NCBI GenBank assembly: GCA_947453695.1
Contig: CANGHW010000002.1
Span: forward strand, 62,001 to 126,000
From: Opitutia bacterium
Lineage (GTDB): Bacteria; Verrucomicrobiota; Verrucomicrobiia; Opitutales; Opitutaceae
Length of the DNA: 64,000 bases
Direction: 5' to 3'
A program made the position numbers and the translations under genes. Of this stretch, positions 35,689-43,803 are shown one piece after another. The notes under the pieces are model-generated. The model saw nothing but the letters and a program-made list of their open reading frames with translations, ran no database searches and was not told the origin of the DNA. Position 1 is the first letter of the stretch, and each line of letters begins with the position of its first letter.

Positions 35689-36267
35689 TCAACTCGCGCC
35701 CGCGGCCCGCGCTCGCGCGTGCAACCACTGCCGCAGCGCCCGGAAATCCTCCGGCAGGAAAATGCCGCGATGCTCCGCCCACTCCGCCGCACCGGCCGGC
35801 CGCCACTCCTGCGCCAAAAATTCTGCGTGCGCCGTCGGCGTCATCGTCACCCAGTGGGGGCAGTCCACGCAGTGCGTTCCACTCACCCGGCTCCGCACCC
35901 GCGCCAACTCCTGCCGCTTGCAGGCGCCCTCTTTCGTCAGTTCCCGATAGGAGTCCCGGCACACCGTAAACTCCGGATAAAGACACGCCTTCACGAGCTG
36001 CGTCACCGCCTTCGCGAGTAGTTCATCGCCCGCCCCCGCGAGCACCTTGGCGACCAGCGGCGCACACGCTTCTTCGCTCATGCCCCCCGGCGTGCCGCAC
36101 TCTCCCTCCGCGAGCGCCCGCGGCCAACCGTGCGCCTCCGCCGTTTCCCACAGCCGCACTCCCACCGCGCACGCCTCGGTCTCCGCCAGCGGCTCGCGCC
36201 CATTCTGCGCAAAAAACCGCGCCAACACCGCCGCCACGATTCGTGAGAATTCCTCCGACTGATTCAT
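35689..36267 (-). CDS. Unknown protein with CxxC motif
   Basis: 192 residues from ATG 36267 (MNQSEEF). Mostly helical: RIVAAVLARFFAQNGREPL, VRLWETAEAHGWPRAL. A central Cys-rich segment includes CLYPEFTVCRDSYREL, GACKRQEL and THCVDCPHWVTMTPTAH, a plausible zinc or Fe-S site (HCVDC). The C-terminal part has FLAQEWRPAG and IFLPEDFRALRQWLHAR. Family not recognised. It stands alone between the V4R unit and the MocR regulator. Confidence 0.6.
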   Translation of the reverse strand: MNQSEEFSRIVAAVLARFFAQNGREPLAETEACAVGVRLWETAEAHGWPRALAEGECGTPGGMSEEACAPLVAKVLAGAGDELLAKAVTQLVKACLYPEFTVCRDSYRELTKEGACKRQELARVRSRVSGTHCVDCPHWVTMTPTAHAEFLAQEWRPAGAAEWAEHRGIFLPEDFRALRQWLHARARAAGAS

Positions 36268-36396
36268 CCCCCGCACCCCGCCGCATCCCCGCCTCCAAGT
36301 CAACGCCCGCTCCTTCTTAATCATTGGGCATTGGTCCTTGGTCCTTCCCTCCGCCCCAGCCACCTTTCCCACCCGCACAATTGTCATGGTAACACT

Positions 36397-36420
36397 CAGC
36401 ACAGTTCTCCAACTGTGCTG
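36397..36420. promoter_or_regulatory. Inverted repeat upstream of the MocR-type regulator
   Basis: CAGCACAGTT (36397-36406) and AACTGTGCTG (36411-36420) form a perfect 10-bp inverted repeat with spacer CTCC, 84 bp before the regulator start. A TTGTCA hexamer at 36381 could be a -35. Likely an operator for the adjacent MocR protein, or a hairpin in its leader. Confidence 0.6.
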
Positions 36421-36504
36421 GTCTCAAACTCTCCTCGCTACCGCTGCCCCCTCCGGGCGCTTTACCCTACTCTCTGCGCCTATCGTCTCCCTTCCCACAC
36501 CGCC

Positions 36505-37947
36505 ATGATCCAGACGCTCACCGCCCCCGCCACCGCGCCGCTCTACGTCGAGCTGGCGCGCTCCCTCGAACAACTCATCGATCAGGGCACCTTGCGGCCC
36601 GGCCACCGCCTGCCCTCCGTCCGCCGCATGTCGCTCCAGCGGGTCGTCAGCATCTCCACTGTCCTCCAGGCTTACACCGTCCTCGAGAATCGCGGCTTCA
36701 TCGAGGCCCGCCCGCAATCCGGTTACTACGTCCGCCCCCGCCTCGCCTCGGCCGCCCTCGAGCCGCGCATGGCCAAGCCCATGGCCAAGCCGAGCGCGGT
36801 CGGCGTCAATGACCTAACCGCCGAGGTCATCTCATTCGCGAGCGATCCGAGCTACGTGCCGTTCGGCGCCGCGTGCCCCGACTACTCGCTCTTCCCCACC
36901 AAGAAACTCGCGCGCATTCTCGCCGCCGTCGGCCGCAACGATCCTTCCCTCCTCGGTCGCTACGCGATGAACTGGGCTTTCGATCCGCTCTCGCGCGAGA
37001 TCGCCCGCCGCTACCTGCAGGCCGGCTGTCCGCTCCCCCACGACGAGCTCGTCATCACCTGCGGCTGCGCCGAGGCCCTCAATCTCTCCCTCCGCGCCGT
37101 CACCAAGCCCGGCGACACCGTGGCCGTCGAGACGCCTACTTACTTCGGTTTTCTCGAAACCCTCCAGAGCCTGAATCTCCGCGTCGTCGAGATTCCCACC
37201 GATCCCCGCACCGGCATCTCCCTCGACGCCTTGCGCGCCGCTCTCGCGGCCAACGATCTCAAGGCCCTCATGGTCATGCCCAGTTTCTCCAATCCGCTCG
37301 GCTCCTGCATGCCCGACGAGAAGAAGGAAAAACTCTACCAGCTCACCGCCGCCGCCGACCTTCCGATCATCGAGGACGACATCTACGGCGATCTTCACTT
37401 CGGCGAGCGCCGCCCCAAGCCCCTCAAGGCCTGGGACACCGAGGGTCGCGTCCTCCTCTGCAGTTCGTTCAGCAAGACGCTCGCGCCCTCCCTCCGCGTC
37501 GGCTGGTGCGCCCCCGGCCGCTACCTCGAACGCGTCCGCCGCCTCAAATTCACCAACACCCTCGGCACGCCCGTCGTCCTCCAAAAGACCGTGTCCGACT
37601 TCCTGCGCAACGGCGGCTACGATCACCACCTCCGCTCCATTCGCCGCGCGTATCATCACCAGCTACACCTCTTCTCGCAGGCCATCATCCGCCACTTCCC
37701 GGAGGGCACGCGCCTCAGCCGTCCCGAGGGCAGCTTCGTGCTCTGGATCGAACTTCCGCCCGGTGTCGACACGCTCCGCCTCTACCGCGACGCACTCAAG
37801 CACCGCATCACCACCGCCCCCGGCGCGCTCTTCTCCGTCAAGGACCGCTACAAAAACTGTCTCCGCATGAACTGCGGCCTACCGTGGAGCGAACCGATCG
37901 CCGCCGCGCTCGCCACTGTCGGTGACTTGGCCAAGAAACAACTCTGA
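36505..37947 (+). CDS. MocR-family regulator (GntR HTH fused to aminotransferase fold)
   Basis: 480 residues. N-terminal GntR winged helix (about 10-80): LYVELARSLEQLIDQGTLRPG, HRLPSVRRMS, STVLQAYTVLENRGFIEARPQSGYYV. The fold-type I aminotransferase domain follows: VITCGCAEALNLSLRAV, VETPTYFGFLETLQ, MVMPSFSNPLGSCM, IIEDDIYGDLHF, and PLP lysine in CSSFSKTLAPSLRVGW. MocR proteins use PLP as a sensor for amine, vitamin B6 or GABA-like metabolism. ATG 36505 is chosen because upstream codons are not family-like. Its stop overlaps the GNAT start (TGATG); a DMT exporter follows, suggesting control of export/acetylation of an amine. Confidence 0.92.
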   Translation: MIQTLTAPATAPLYVELARSLEQLIDQGTLRPGHRLPSVRRMSLQRVVSISTVLQAYTVLENRGFIEARPQSGYYVRPRLASAALEPRMAKPMAKPSAVGVNDLTAEVISFASDPSYVPFGAACPDYSLFPTKKLARILAAVGRNDPSLLGRYAMNWAFDPLSREIARRYLQAGCPLPHDELVITCGCAEALNLSLRAVTKPGDTVAVETPTYFGFLETLQSLNLRVVEIPTDPRTGISLDALRAALAANDLKALMVMPSFSNPLGSCMPDEKKEKLYQLTAAADLPIIEDDIYGDLHFGERRPKPLKAWDTEGRVLLCSSFSKTLAPSLRVGWCAPGRYLERVRRLKFTNTLGTPVVLQKTVSDFLRNGGYDHHLRSIRRAYHHQLHLFSQAIIRHFPEGTRLSRPEGSFVLWIELPPGVDTLRLYRDALKHRITTAPGALFSVKDRYKNCLRMNCGLPWSEPIAAALATVGDLAKKQL

Positions 37948-38477
37948 TGTCCTCCTTCACCCTCGAGCCCATCTCCCACCCACCGGCCCCGGCCGATCTC
38001 GCCGCACTCCACGCACTCCTCCGCGACGCCGTCGAGGGCGGCGCCTCCGTCGGCTATCGCATTCCGCTCGCCGAAACTGCCGTCGCCGCCTTCTGGTCCG
38101 ATGTCCTCGCCGAGGTCGCCGCCGGCACGCGTGTTCTGCTCGTCGCGCGCGACGCCGCCGGCCGCCCCGTCGGCACCGTCCAGCTTGAGCTCGCCCAGAA
38201 ACCCAACTCCCGCCACCGCTGCGAACTCCAGAAACTCCTCGTCCTCCGCTCTCACCGCGGACACCGCCTCGGCTCCGCCCTGCTCGTCGCCGCGGAAACC
38301 TCCGCCCGCGCCCACCAGCGCACCCTCATCGTCCTCGACACCAGCACCACCGGCAACGCCCTTAACCTCTACGAACGTCACGGCTACGCCCGCGCCGGCC
38401 TCATCCCCCGCTACGCCACCGATCCCGACGGCACCCTCATCGACACGGCCGTCTACTACAAACACCTCCCGGCCTAA
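37947..38477 (+). CDS. GNAT-family N-acetyltransferase
   Basis: 176 residues. GNAT fold: VLLVARDAAGRPVGTVQLEL (beta2-3), LQKLLVLRSHRGHRLGSALL with acetyl-CoA pyrophosphate loop RSHRGHRLG, then LIVLDTSTTGNALNLYERHGYARAG (beta5-alpha4). It transfers acetyl from acetyl-CoA to an unknown amine. Start coupled to the MocR stop (TGATG), with the DMT exporter 45 bp downstream. The three genes look like one regulon for handling a small amine or antibiotic. Confidence 0.9.
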   Translation: MSSFTLEPISHPPAPADLAALHALLRDAVEGGASVGYRIPLAETAVAAFWSDVLAEVAAGTRVLLVARDAAGRPVGTVQLELAQKPNSRHRCELQKLLVLRSHRGHRLGSALLVAAETSARAHQRTLIVLDTSTTGNALNLYERHGYARAGLIPRYATDPDGTLIDTAVYYKHLPA

Positions 38478-38522
38478 CCCTCCGTCTCTCGTCCGCTCCG
38501 TCTCTCCCGCGCTCCGTCCCAC

Positions 38523-39437
38523 GTGTCCACCGCCCCCAGTCGCACCGCTCTCCTCGTCGCCTTCGCCGTGATCTACGTCGTCTGGGGCAGCACCTACCTC
38601 GGCATCCGCGTCGCCGTGGAGACCATGCCGCCATTCCTCATGGCGAGCGTCCGCTTCCTGATCGCTGGCGGCCTGCTCTTTGCGTTTCTCAAATTCCGCG
38701 GTGCCGCCTGGCCCACCGCCTACCAATGGCGCGCCAATGCCACCAGCGGCGTGTTCCTCCTCGTCGGCGGCAACGGCGCCGTCGTGTGGGCCGAGCAATT
38801 TCTCCCATCCGGCATCACCGCCCTCCTCATCGGCATCGGCCCGCTCTTCATCGTGCTCACCGAGTGGGCCTGGCCCGGCGGCACCCGCCCGTCGTTGCTC
38901 ACCTTCGCGGCCCTCCTCCTCGGCTTCGCCGGCGTCGCCTGGCTTGCCGCTCCCTGGGAAACCGCGGGGCACGGCCGCCTCTACGTCCCCGGCGTGCTCG
39001 CGATTCTCTTTGCCTGTCTCTCCTGGGGCATCGGCTCGATCTACTCCCGCCACGCCAAACACGGTGCCGATCCCTTCCTTGCCTCCTCGCTCCAGATGCT
39101 CGGCGGCGGCGCCACCCTCTCGCTCCTCGCCCTGCTCCACGGTGATTTCACCGCGCTCGATTTCGCCCGCATCACGCCTCAGTCGTGGCTCGCGTTCGCC
39201 TACCTCATCACCGTCGGCTCCCTCGTCGGCTTCTCCACCTTCGTGTGGTTGATGAAACACAGCACGCCCGCCCGCGTCGCCACCTACGCCTACGTGAATC
39301 CCCTCGTAGCCGTCTTCCTCGGCTGGCTGATCCTCGCCGAACCCATCGGCCCGCGCACCCTCTTCGCCGCCGCGCTCATCGTCGCCGCCGTCGCCATTAT
39401 CACCGTGCAGAAGAATAAACCGGCCGTCGCCAAATAG
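38523..39437 (+). CDS. yedA: DMT-superfamily exporter, EamA/YedA-like
   Basis: 304 residues from GTG 38523, with ten hydrophobic segments in two EamA repeats. The first begins VIYVVWGSTYLGIRVAVETMPP with the YedA-type WGSTYL motif; the second begins GVLAILFACLSWGIGSIYSR and includes YAYVNPLVAVFLGWLILAEP (the conserved NP...LGxLxLxE helix). Probable drug/metabolite exporter in the inner membrane. Third in the MocR-GNAT-exporter set; ends at a hairpin before the convergent PEP-CTERM fragment. Confidence 0.88.
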   Translation: MSTAPSRTALLVAFAVIYVVWGSTYLGIRVAVETMPPFLMASVRFLIAGGLLFAFLKFRGAAWPTAYQWRANATSGVFLLVGGNGAVVWAEQFLPSGITALLIGIGPLFIVLTEWAWPGGTRPSLLTFAALLLGFAGVAWLAAPWETAGHGRLYVPGVLAILFACLSWGIGSIYSRHAKHGADPFLASSLQMLGGGATLSLLALLHGDFTALDFARITPQSWLAFAYLITVGSLVGFSTFVWLMKHSTPARVATYAYVNPLVAVFLGWLILAEPIGPRTLFAAALIVAAVAIITVQKNKPAVAK

Positions 39438-39571
39438 CGCGCCCGTCGCCTCGCCCCGCCGGCCGCCCCTTCCTCCGCCGCGCCACCCAGCGCCTCCTCC
39501 GCCGACACGCCAGAGTCCACCTCATCCACGACGACCGCCCTCGCGGCCTAGCGTCCGCCAGAGACCCAGCG

Positions 39572-39594
39572 GGCGCCAGCCCTCCTCTGGCGCC
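39572..39594. terminator. Hairpin between exporter gene and PEP-CTERM fragment
   Basis: GGCGCCAG (39572-39579) and CTGGCGCC (39587-39594) form a perfect 8-bp stem with a 7-nt loop, 4 bp past the stop of the convergent fragment at 39599. Confidence 0.55.
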
Positions 39595-39598
39595 ACCG

Positions 39599-39988
39599 CT
39601 ATTTCTTCGGCGCGCGGCCACGGCGCCACACCGCGAACCCGAGCACACCGATCCCCACCATCACCGCATAGGTCGATGGCTCGGGAATGGCCGAGGCCGT
39701 GAGCTCCAACGTGCCCCCGCGCAACGCCAGTCCGTAGTTGTAGCCGAGCATCGTGCGACCCAACGTGAAATCCGTCGCCTCAAAGCTGCTCGTTCCCGAC
39801 GCCGTCGCATAGTTGATGAGCGTGTAGGCCCCCGCGACAAAGCCGCCCGCATTGGATAGATTGAGTGTCACCTTTCCCGTGGTCGGCCCCGTAAGCAGCC
39901 CTCCGGTGACGACGATCAAGTCGCTCTGCGTGCCGAGCTGGAAATCCAAGACTGCGCCCGCCTGCAACGAGCCGCCGGTCGCCGCCAT
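39599..39988 (-). pseudogene. C-terminal fragment of a PEP-CTERM (autotransporter-like) protein
   Basis: 129 residues, ending in IPEPSTYAVMVGIGVLGFAVW followed by RRGRAPKK: a PEP motif, a TM helix and a basic tail, the exosortase sorting signal. Upstream are beta-strand repeats of the autotransporter-associated type (GSLQAGAVLDFQLGTQSD, LTLNLSNAGG-like, YTLINYATASG). There is no signal peptide, and the ORF begins mid-domain, so it is probably the tail of a once-larger surface protein. The divergent regulator starts 57 bp away, leaving no room for the missing part. Whether it is still expressed is unclear. Confidence 0.7.
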
Positions 39989-40044
39989 CGGCCGTTACTT
40001 GCCTTCACCCTTGCCCCTCGCTCGCGCGTCGTTTCCCTCGCGCC

Positions 40045-40725
40045 ATGTCTCTGCCGTCCAGCGCCGAGCCGCCCCGCCTCACTGTCGCCGTCGCCGAAGA
40101 CCACCCCGTCATGCGCGAGGGCCTCGCCGCTCTCCTCGCCGGCGAAGGCGGTTTCACGGTCGTGGGCTCCGCCGCCTCCGCACGCGACACCCACTCGCTC
40201 ATCGAGCGCACCGCCCCGCAAGTCCTCGTCATGGATCTCATGCTCGCCGAGGACGATGGCCTCGCCCTCATCAAAGACCTCGCCGCCCTCGCGCCCACGC
40301 TGCGCCTCATCGTTTTCTCGCTCCACCCCGAAGATATCTACGCCGAGCGCTGCCTCCGCGCCGGCGCACATGGCTACGTGATGAAACGCGAGCCCGTCGC
40401 CACGCTCTTCCGCGCCATCCGCGATGTCGCCGCCGGCGGCATTTCCGTTTCGCCCCGCGTTTCCGCCGCCGTCCTCGGTGCCCTCACTGGCCACGCCCGT
40501 AAACCTGCCGGCACCGAGACGCAGCTCACCGACCGCGAGTTGCAGGTCTTCCGCCTCGTCGGCCTCGCGCTCCCCACCCGCGCCATCGCCGAAAAACTCG
40601 GCATCAGCGTCAAGACGGTCGAGGCCCACCGCGAGAATATCAAAAACAAGCTCGGCCTCGAAACCGCCGCCGCCCTCACCGCCCGCGCCGCCCACTGGAT
40701 CAACACGTCCGAGCGCACGCTCTGA
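40045..40725 (+). CDS. NarL/FixJ-type response regulator of the paralog cluster
   Basis: 226 residues. Receiver: TVAVAEDHPVMREGLAALLAGEG, phospho-Asp in VLVMDLMLAEDDGLAL (about residue 65), LIVFSLHPED, Lys in GYVMKREP. LuxR HTH: LTDRELQVFRLVGLALPTRAIAEKL and SVKTVEAHRENIKNKLG. It is followed, after a short heptamer-repeat intergenic, by three paralogous membrane-protein genes and a hybrid kinase, all in the same direction; the kinase is the likely phosphate source. Confidence 0.93.
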   Translation: MSLPSSAEPPRLTVAVAEDHPVMREGLAALLAGEGGFTVVGSAASARDTHSLIERTAPQVLVMDLMLAEDDGLALIKDLAALAPTLRLIVFSLHPEDIYAERCLRAGAHGYVMKREPVATLFRAIRDVAAGGISVSPRVSAAVLGALTGHARKPAGTETQLTDRELQVFRLVGLALPTRAIAEKLGISVKTVEAHRENIKNKLGLETAAALTARAAHWINTSERTL

Positions 40726-40752
40726 TTCCCGCGCTACCCCCGCCCGGAACTT

Positions 40753-40790
40753 CAGCGTTCAGCGTTGAACGTTAAACGTTGAGCGTTTCT
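40753..40790. repeat. Heptamer array CGTTnnn (five units)
   Basis: CGTT recurs exactly every 7 bp at 40756, 40763, 40770, 40777 and 40784, giving a partly self-complementary element. A related array with CGCT/CGCC every 7 bp lies inside the kinase gene at 46870-46897. It sits between the regulator stop and the first paralog. Confidence 0.7.
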
Positions 40791-40919
40791 TCGCCCCTCC
40801 CCCGCCCGCCTAGGGCCCGCCCCTACGCCAACCTCCGGCGTCCGCCCCGACGCGCCCTCGCGCCCTTTGCGCTAACCTATCCCTGTCTCCTCACCCCCCT
40901 TCACCATCTGCCCCCTACT

Positions 40920-42254
40920 ATGTCCGTCACCTCCGCCCCTTTCCGCATCGAGCCTCGCGGCGTCCGCCCGCTCCGCTTCACCGCCCTCCTGCTCCTCGCC
41001 CTCGCGGTCACACTCATCGCGACCCTGCTCCTCCTCTCCACGTTTCCGTTGCTCCACTCCGCCGTGAAACAGCTCGTCGGCTGGTTCCCCGATCCTGAAG
41101 CGCCCAAGCTAGCGGGCTGGCTCACCGTCGCCTTCATCGTCCTCGTCCCCACCACCCTGCTTGCTGCGATGTGGCGCTTCCGCCTCCGGTCGTGGTGGTG
41201 GGTCGGCGGCGGTTGGCTGGTTGTCGCTCCGATCCTTGCCTACCTCGCCACCGACGAATCGACGCTGCGCCACTCCATGTCGTTCGCCGAGATCACCCCG
41301 GCCGTGCCCGACGCCGAAAAGAGTTTCGCCGTCATCATGCGCTACGGCAAAAGCCAGCCCGCGACCGTCGCCTTCGGCACCCCGAAATCCTACGCCGGCG
41401 GTTTTCCCGACCCGATCGATAAACCGGCCGAATGGCGCGCCTTCGTCCTCGCCAACCGCGCCTCCCTTGAGGCCGAGTGGGCCGCCTTCGCCCCCCAGCG
41501 CGCCTGGTGGGCAGAGCTCAATACCTTTGAAATCATCGGCGACCTCACTCCGTCGCGCCCCGATGCTGAGGTCATCAGCTTCCCCGTCTTCCGTGCTCTG
41601 AGCCAGCGCGCCTGGGCCATTGCTTCGCTCCAAGCCATCGACGGCCACGGCGACAATGCGATCGACACCCTCCTGCCCATTTTGCAAGTCGGCCGAAAGA
41701 TGCAGCCCGCCGCCCGCACTCTCGTGCGCCAGATGATCGGTGTCGTCATCGAACGCGTGACCACCCGCAACGTCCGCTGGGTGCTGGACAACGCCACGGT
41801 TTCTCCCGCCGCCCGCGTCCGCCTCGCCACCGCCCTCTCCGGCGGCGGCGGCGCACTGGGCGCCCGTCGGCTTGTCACCGTCGACTACCTCCAGAGCACC
41901 GCGACGCTTCTCAATGAACATCTCGGCGACTTCGTGAATGCCACCGATCGACATGCCGCGCTCCGCTTCTCCCTCAACCTCCTGAGCCCATTCGTCTACA
42001 ACCGCCGCGCCACCGCCAACCTCTTCGGCGACCACATCCTCGAACTGCAAGACCTCGCTGCCCGCCGCGAACTCACCCAGTTCGCCCGCCGCCAAACCGA
42101 GTTTCACGACCAAGACGCCCGCCCCGGCTTCAAGAACTTCATGGGCGCGTTCGTCATCGACCAAACCATCCCCGCCTACCGCAAGGTCCTCGAAACCTAC
42201 TGGAAGATGGAAGACGACCGCCTCGCCCTCCTCGCCCGGCTCTCGAAAAACTGA
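40920..42254 (+). CDS. Membrane protein of unknown family, paralog A
   Basis: 444 residues from ATG 40920. Three N-terminal hydrophobic segments: about 22-48 (FTALLLLALAVTLIATLLLL), about 70-92 (LTVAFIVLVPTTLLAA), then FRLRSWWWVGGGWLVVAPIL (about 95-115). The ~330-residue soluble part contains blocks shared with paralogs B and C: AEKSFAVIMRYGKSQPA, AELNTFEIIGDL, GHGDNAIDTLLPILQVGRK, LLSPFVYNRRATANLFGD, GFKNFMG. No catalytic motif recognised. The soluble domain is helical and could be a sensor or scaffold. It leads the three-paralog run behind a NarL-type regulator. Confidence 0.8.
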   Translation: MSVTSAPFRIEPRGVRPLRFTALLLLALAVTLIATLLLLSTFPLLHSAVKQLVGWFPDPEAPKLAGWLTVAFIVLVPTTLLAAMWRFRLRSWWWVGGGWLVVAPILAYLATDESTLRHSMSFAEITPAVPDAEKSFAVIMRYGKSQPATVAFGTPKSYAGGFPDPIDKPAEWRAFVLANRASLEAEWAAFAPQRAWWAELNTFEIIGDLTPSRPDAEVISFPVFRALSQRAWAIASLQAIDGHGDNAIDTLLPILQVGRKMQPAARTLVRQMIGVVIERVTTRNVRWVLDNATVSPAARVRLATALSGGGGALGARRLVTVDYLQSTATLLNEHLGDFVNATDRHAALRFSLNLLSPFVYNRRATANLFGDHILELQDLAARRELTQFARRQTEFHDQDARPGFKNFMGAFVIDQTIPAYRKVLETYWKMEDDRLALLARLSKN

Positions 42255-42271
42255 ACCCCACTTCGCGCCCC

Positions 42272-43657
42272 ATGTCTTCCCCGTCCGACTCCACTCCATC
42301 CGCTTCCGCACTCGACCCGTCTGCGTCTGGCGCACGCTCACTCCCCGGCCGCATCGTGGCCGCCCTCGCACTCTCTCTGCTCGCCTGCGTTCTCACCCTG
42401 ATCATTGCTTTGTGGCTGCTCTCGTTGCCGCCACTACACGGCGTGGCCGGAGCCTTCGGTGACCTCGCCGGCCGCCCCAGCCCCGACCCCGACAATGGTC
42501 TCCAGTGGGCTGCCCGCGTCGTGATCGTGGCCCTCTTCCTCTCACCTCCGACCCTGCTGTTTCTCGCGTGGCGCCTCCGGCTGCGCTCGTGGTGGTGGAT
42601 CGGTGGCGGCTGGCTCGCCGTGATCCCTGTGCTCGTCTACCTCGCCGCCGACGAGCCTTCCCGCCGCACGATCAAACTTGAGGAACTGGCGCCGGCCTTT
42701 CCCGGCGCGGAGAAAAGCTACGCGGTCCTCATGCGCTACAGCAAACTGCACCCTGCGCCCGAGGCCGTCGCCCTCGACAAGTTTGATCTGAAAGTCCTCG
42801 GACTGCCCGTCACACCCGACCAACCCGCCGAGTTCACCGCCTTCCTCACCGCCCGGCGCGCCGACCTCGCCGCCGACTGGGCCACCCTCGCGCCTCAACG
42901 TCGCTGGCTTGACGAACTCAACGCCTTCGACCGCATCGGCGACCTCGGCACGGACATCATTCGCGTCAAAGTCTGGCGCTACCTCGCGCAGCGTGCGGCC
43001 ACCCAAGCCGGCCTCCTTGCCCTCGATGGTCGCGGAGACGATGCGATCGCCACCCTCCTTCCGATTTTGGAAGCCGGTCGCAAACTCGAGCCCTCGTCGC
43101 GCACCCTCGTCCGCCTGACCAACGCCCGCGCCGTGCAGCACCTCACGATCCGGGCCGCCGCATTCACTCTCGCCCGCACCCCGGTCTCACCGCCGCTGCG
43201 CGCGCGGCTCGCCGCCGCCCTCACCCTCGGCGTCGGCGGCGAAGTCGGCGCGCGCCGGCTGGTTGCCATCGACTACGCCGTGGCCGCCGGCGGGCTCGAG
43301 GATAGCACGCTGGGCGACATCGTCCACTGGGAGCGCCAGTCCGGCCCAATCTATCATCTGATCAACGTCGTCAGCCCCTTCGTCTACAATCCCCAGAGCA
43401 CCTTCAACACCTACGGCGACCTCATCGGCGAACTTCAGGACCTCGCCGCCCGCCGCGAGAGCGGGAAAATCAATCTCCGCGCCACCGCCTTCTGGGCCCA
43501 CGAGGGCCGCCCCAGTTTCAAAAACTTCGCCGGCCGCGCCGTGAGCCTCCTGACCTCCCCCGCCCTCTCGCAGGCCGTCGAGAGCTACTGGAAAACCGAG
43601 GACCAGCGCACCGCCCTGCTCGCCCAACTCGCCCGAAGCTCCGCCTCCACGCCATGA
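42272..43657 (+). CDS. Membrane protein of unknown family, paralog B
   Basis: 461 residues; 17 bp after paralog A. The Ser/Pro-rich head is longer. Hydrophobic segments: IVAALALSLLACVLTLIIAL, VVIVALFLSPPTLLFLA and LRSWWWIGGGWLAVIPVLVY. Shared blocks: AEKSYAVLMRYSKLHPAPEA, DELNAFDRIGDLG, GRGDDAIATLLPILEAGRKL, VVSPFVYNPQSTFNTYGD, SFKNFAG, SYWKTEDQRTALL. It diverges from A and C in the central segment after RTLVRL. Its stop overlaps the start of a 49-aa ORF (ATGA). Confidence 0.8.
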   Translation: MSSPSDSTPSASALDPSASGARSLPGRIVAALALSLLACVLTLIIALWLLSLPPLHGVAGAFGDLAGRPSPDPDNGLQWAARVVIVALFLSPPTLLFLAWRLRLRSWWWIGGGWLAVIPVLVYLAADEPSRRTIKLEELAPAFPGAEKSYAVLMRYSKLHPAPEAVALDKFDLKVLGLPVTPDQPAEFTAFLTARRADLAADWATLAPQRRWLDELNAFDRIGDLGTDIIRVKVWRYLAQRAATQAGLLALDGRGDDAIATLLPILEAGRKLEPSSRTLVRLTNARAVQHLTIRAAAFTLARTPVSPPLRARLAAALTLGVGGEVGARRLVAIDYAVAAGGLEDSTLGDIVHWERQSGPIYHLINVVSPFVYNPQSTFNTYGDLIGELQDLAARRESGKINLRATAFWAHEGRPSFKNFAGRAVSLLTSPALSQAVESYWKTEDQRTALLAQLARSSASTP

Positions 43658-43803
43658 CCGCCGCCGGCTACCTCCATCATCTCGCGCACCTCGCCGATCT
43701 TGCCCAACGCCGCCGCGCTCTGGCGTTCCGCCGCCCGACCCGCCGCCGACCCGTCAAGTCCACCGCCACCCGCTCGCTCCCGCCCATTCCGCCCTCGCCA
43801 TGA
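43654..43803 (+). CDS. 49-residue basic ORF coupled at both ends between paralogs B and C
   Basis: 49 codons from ATG 43654. Its start overlaps the paralog B stop as ATGA, and its own stop overlaps the paralog C start as ATGA. The peptide has a helical front (GYLHHLAHLADLAQRRRALA) and a basic, Pro-rich tail (RRPTRRRPV...SLPPIPPSP). The exact double overlap suggests translational relay, or a small subunit; an accident of GC-rich sequence cannot be excluded. No homologue known to me. Confidence 0.45.
   Translation: MTAAGYLHHLAHLADLAQRRRALAFRRPTRRRPVKSTATRSLPPIPPSP

Noticed and set aside
37848-39260. 470-codon minus-strand ORF
   Set aside because: Antisense to the GNAT and exporter genes; composition artefact.
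41109-42371. 420-codon minus-strand ORF
   Set aside because: Antisense to paralog A.
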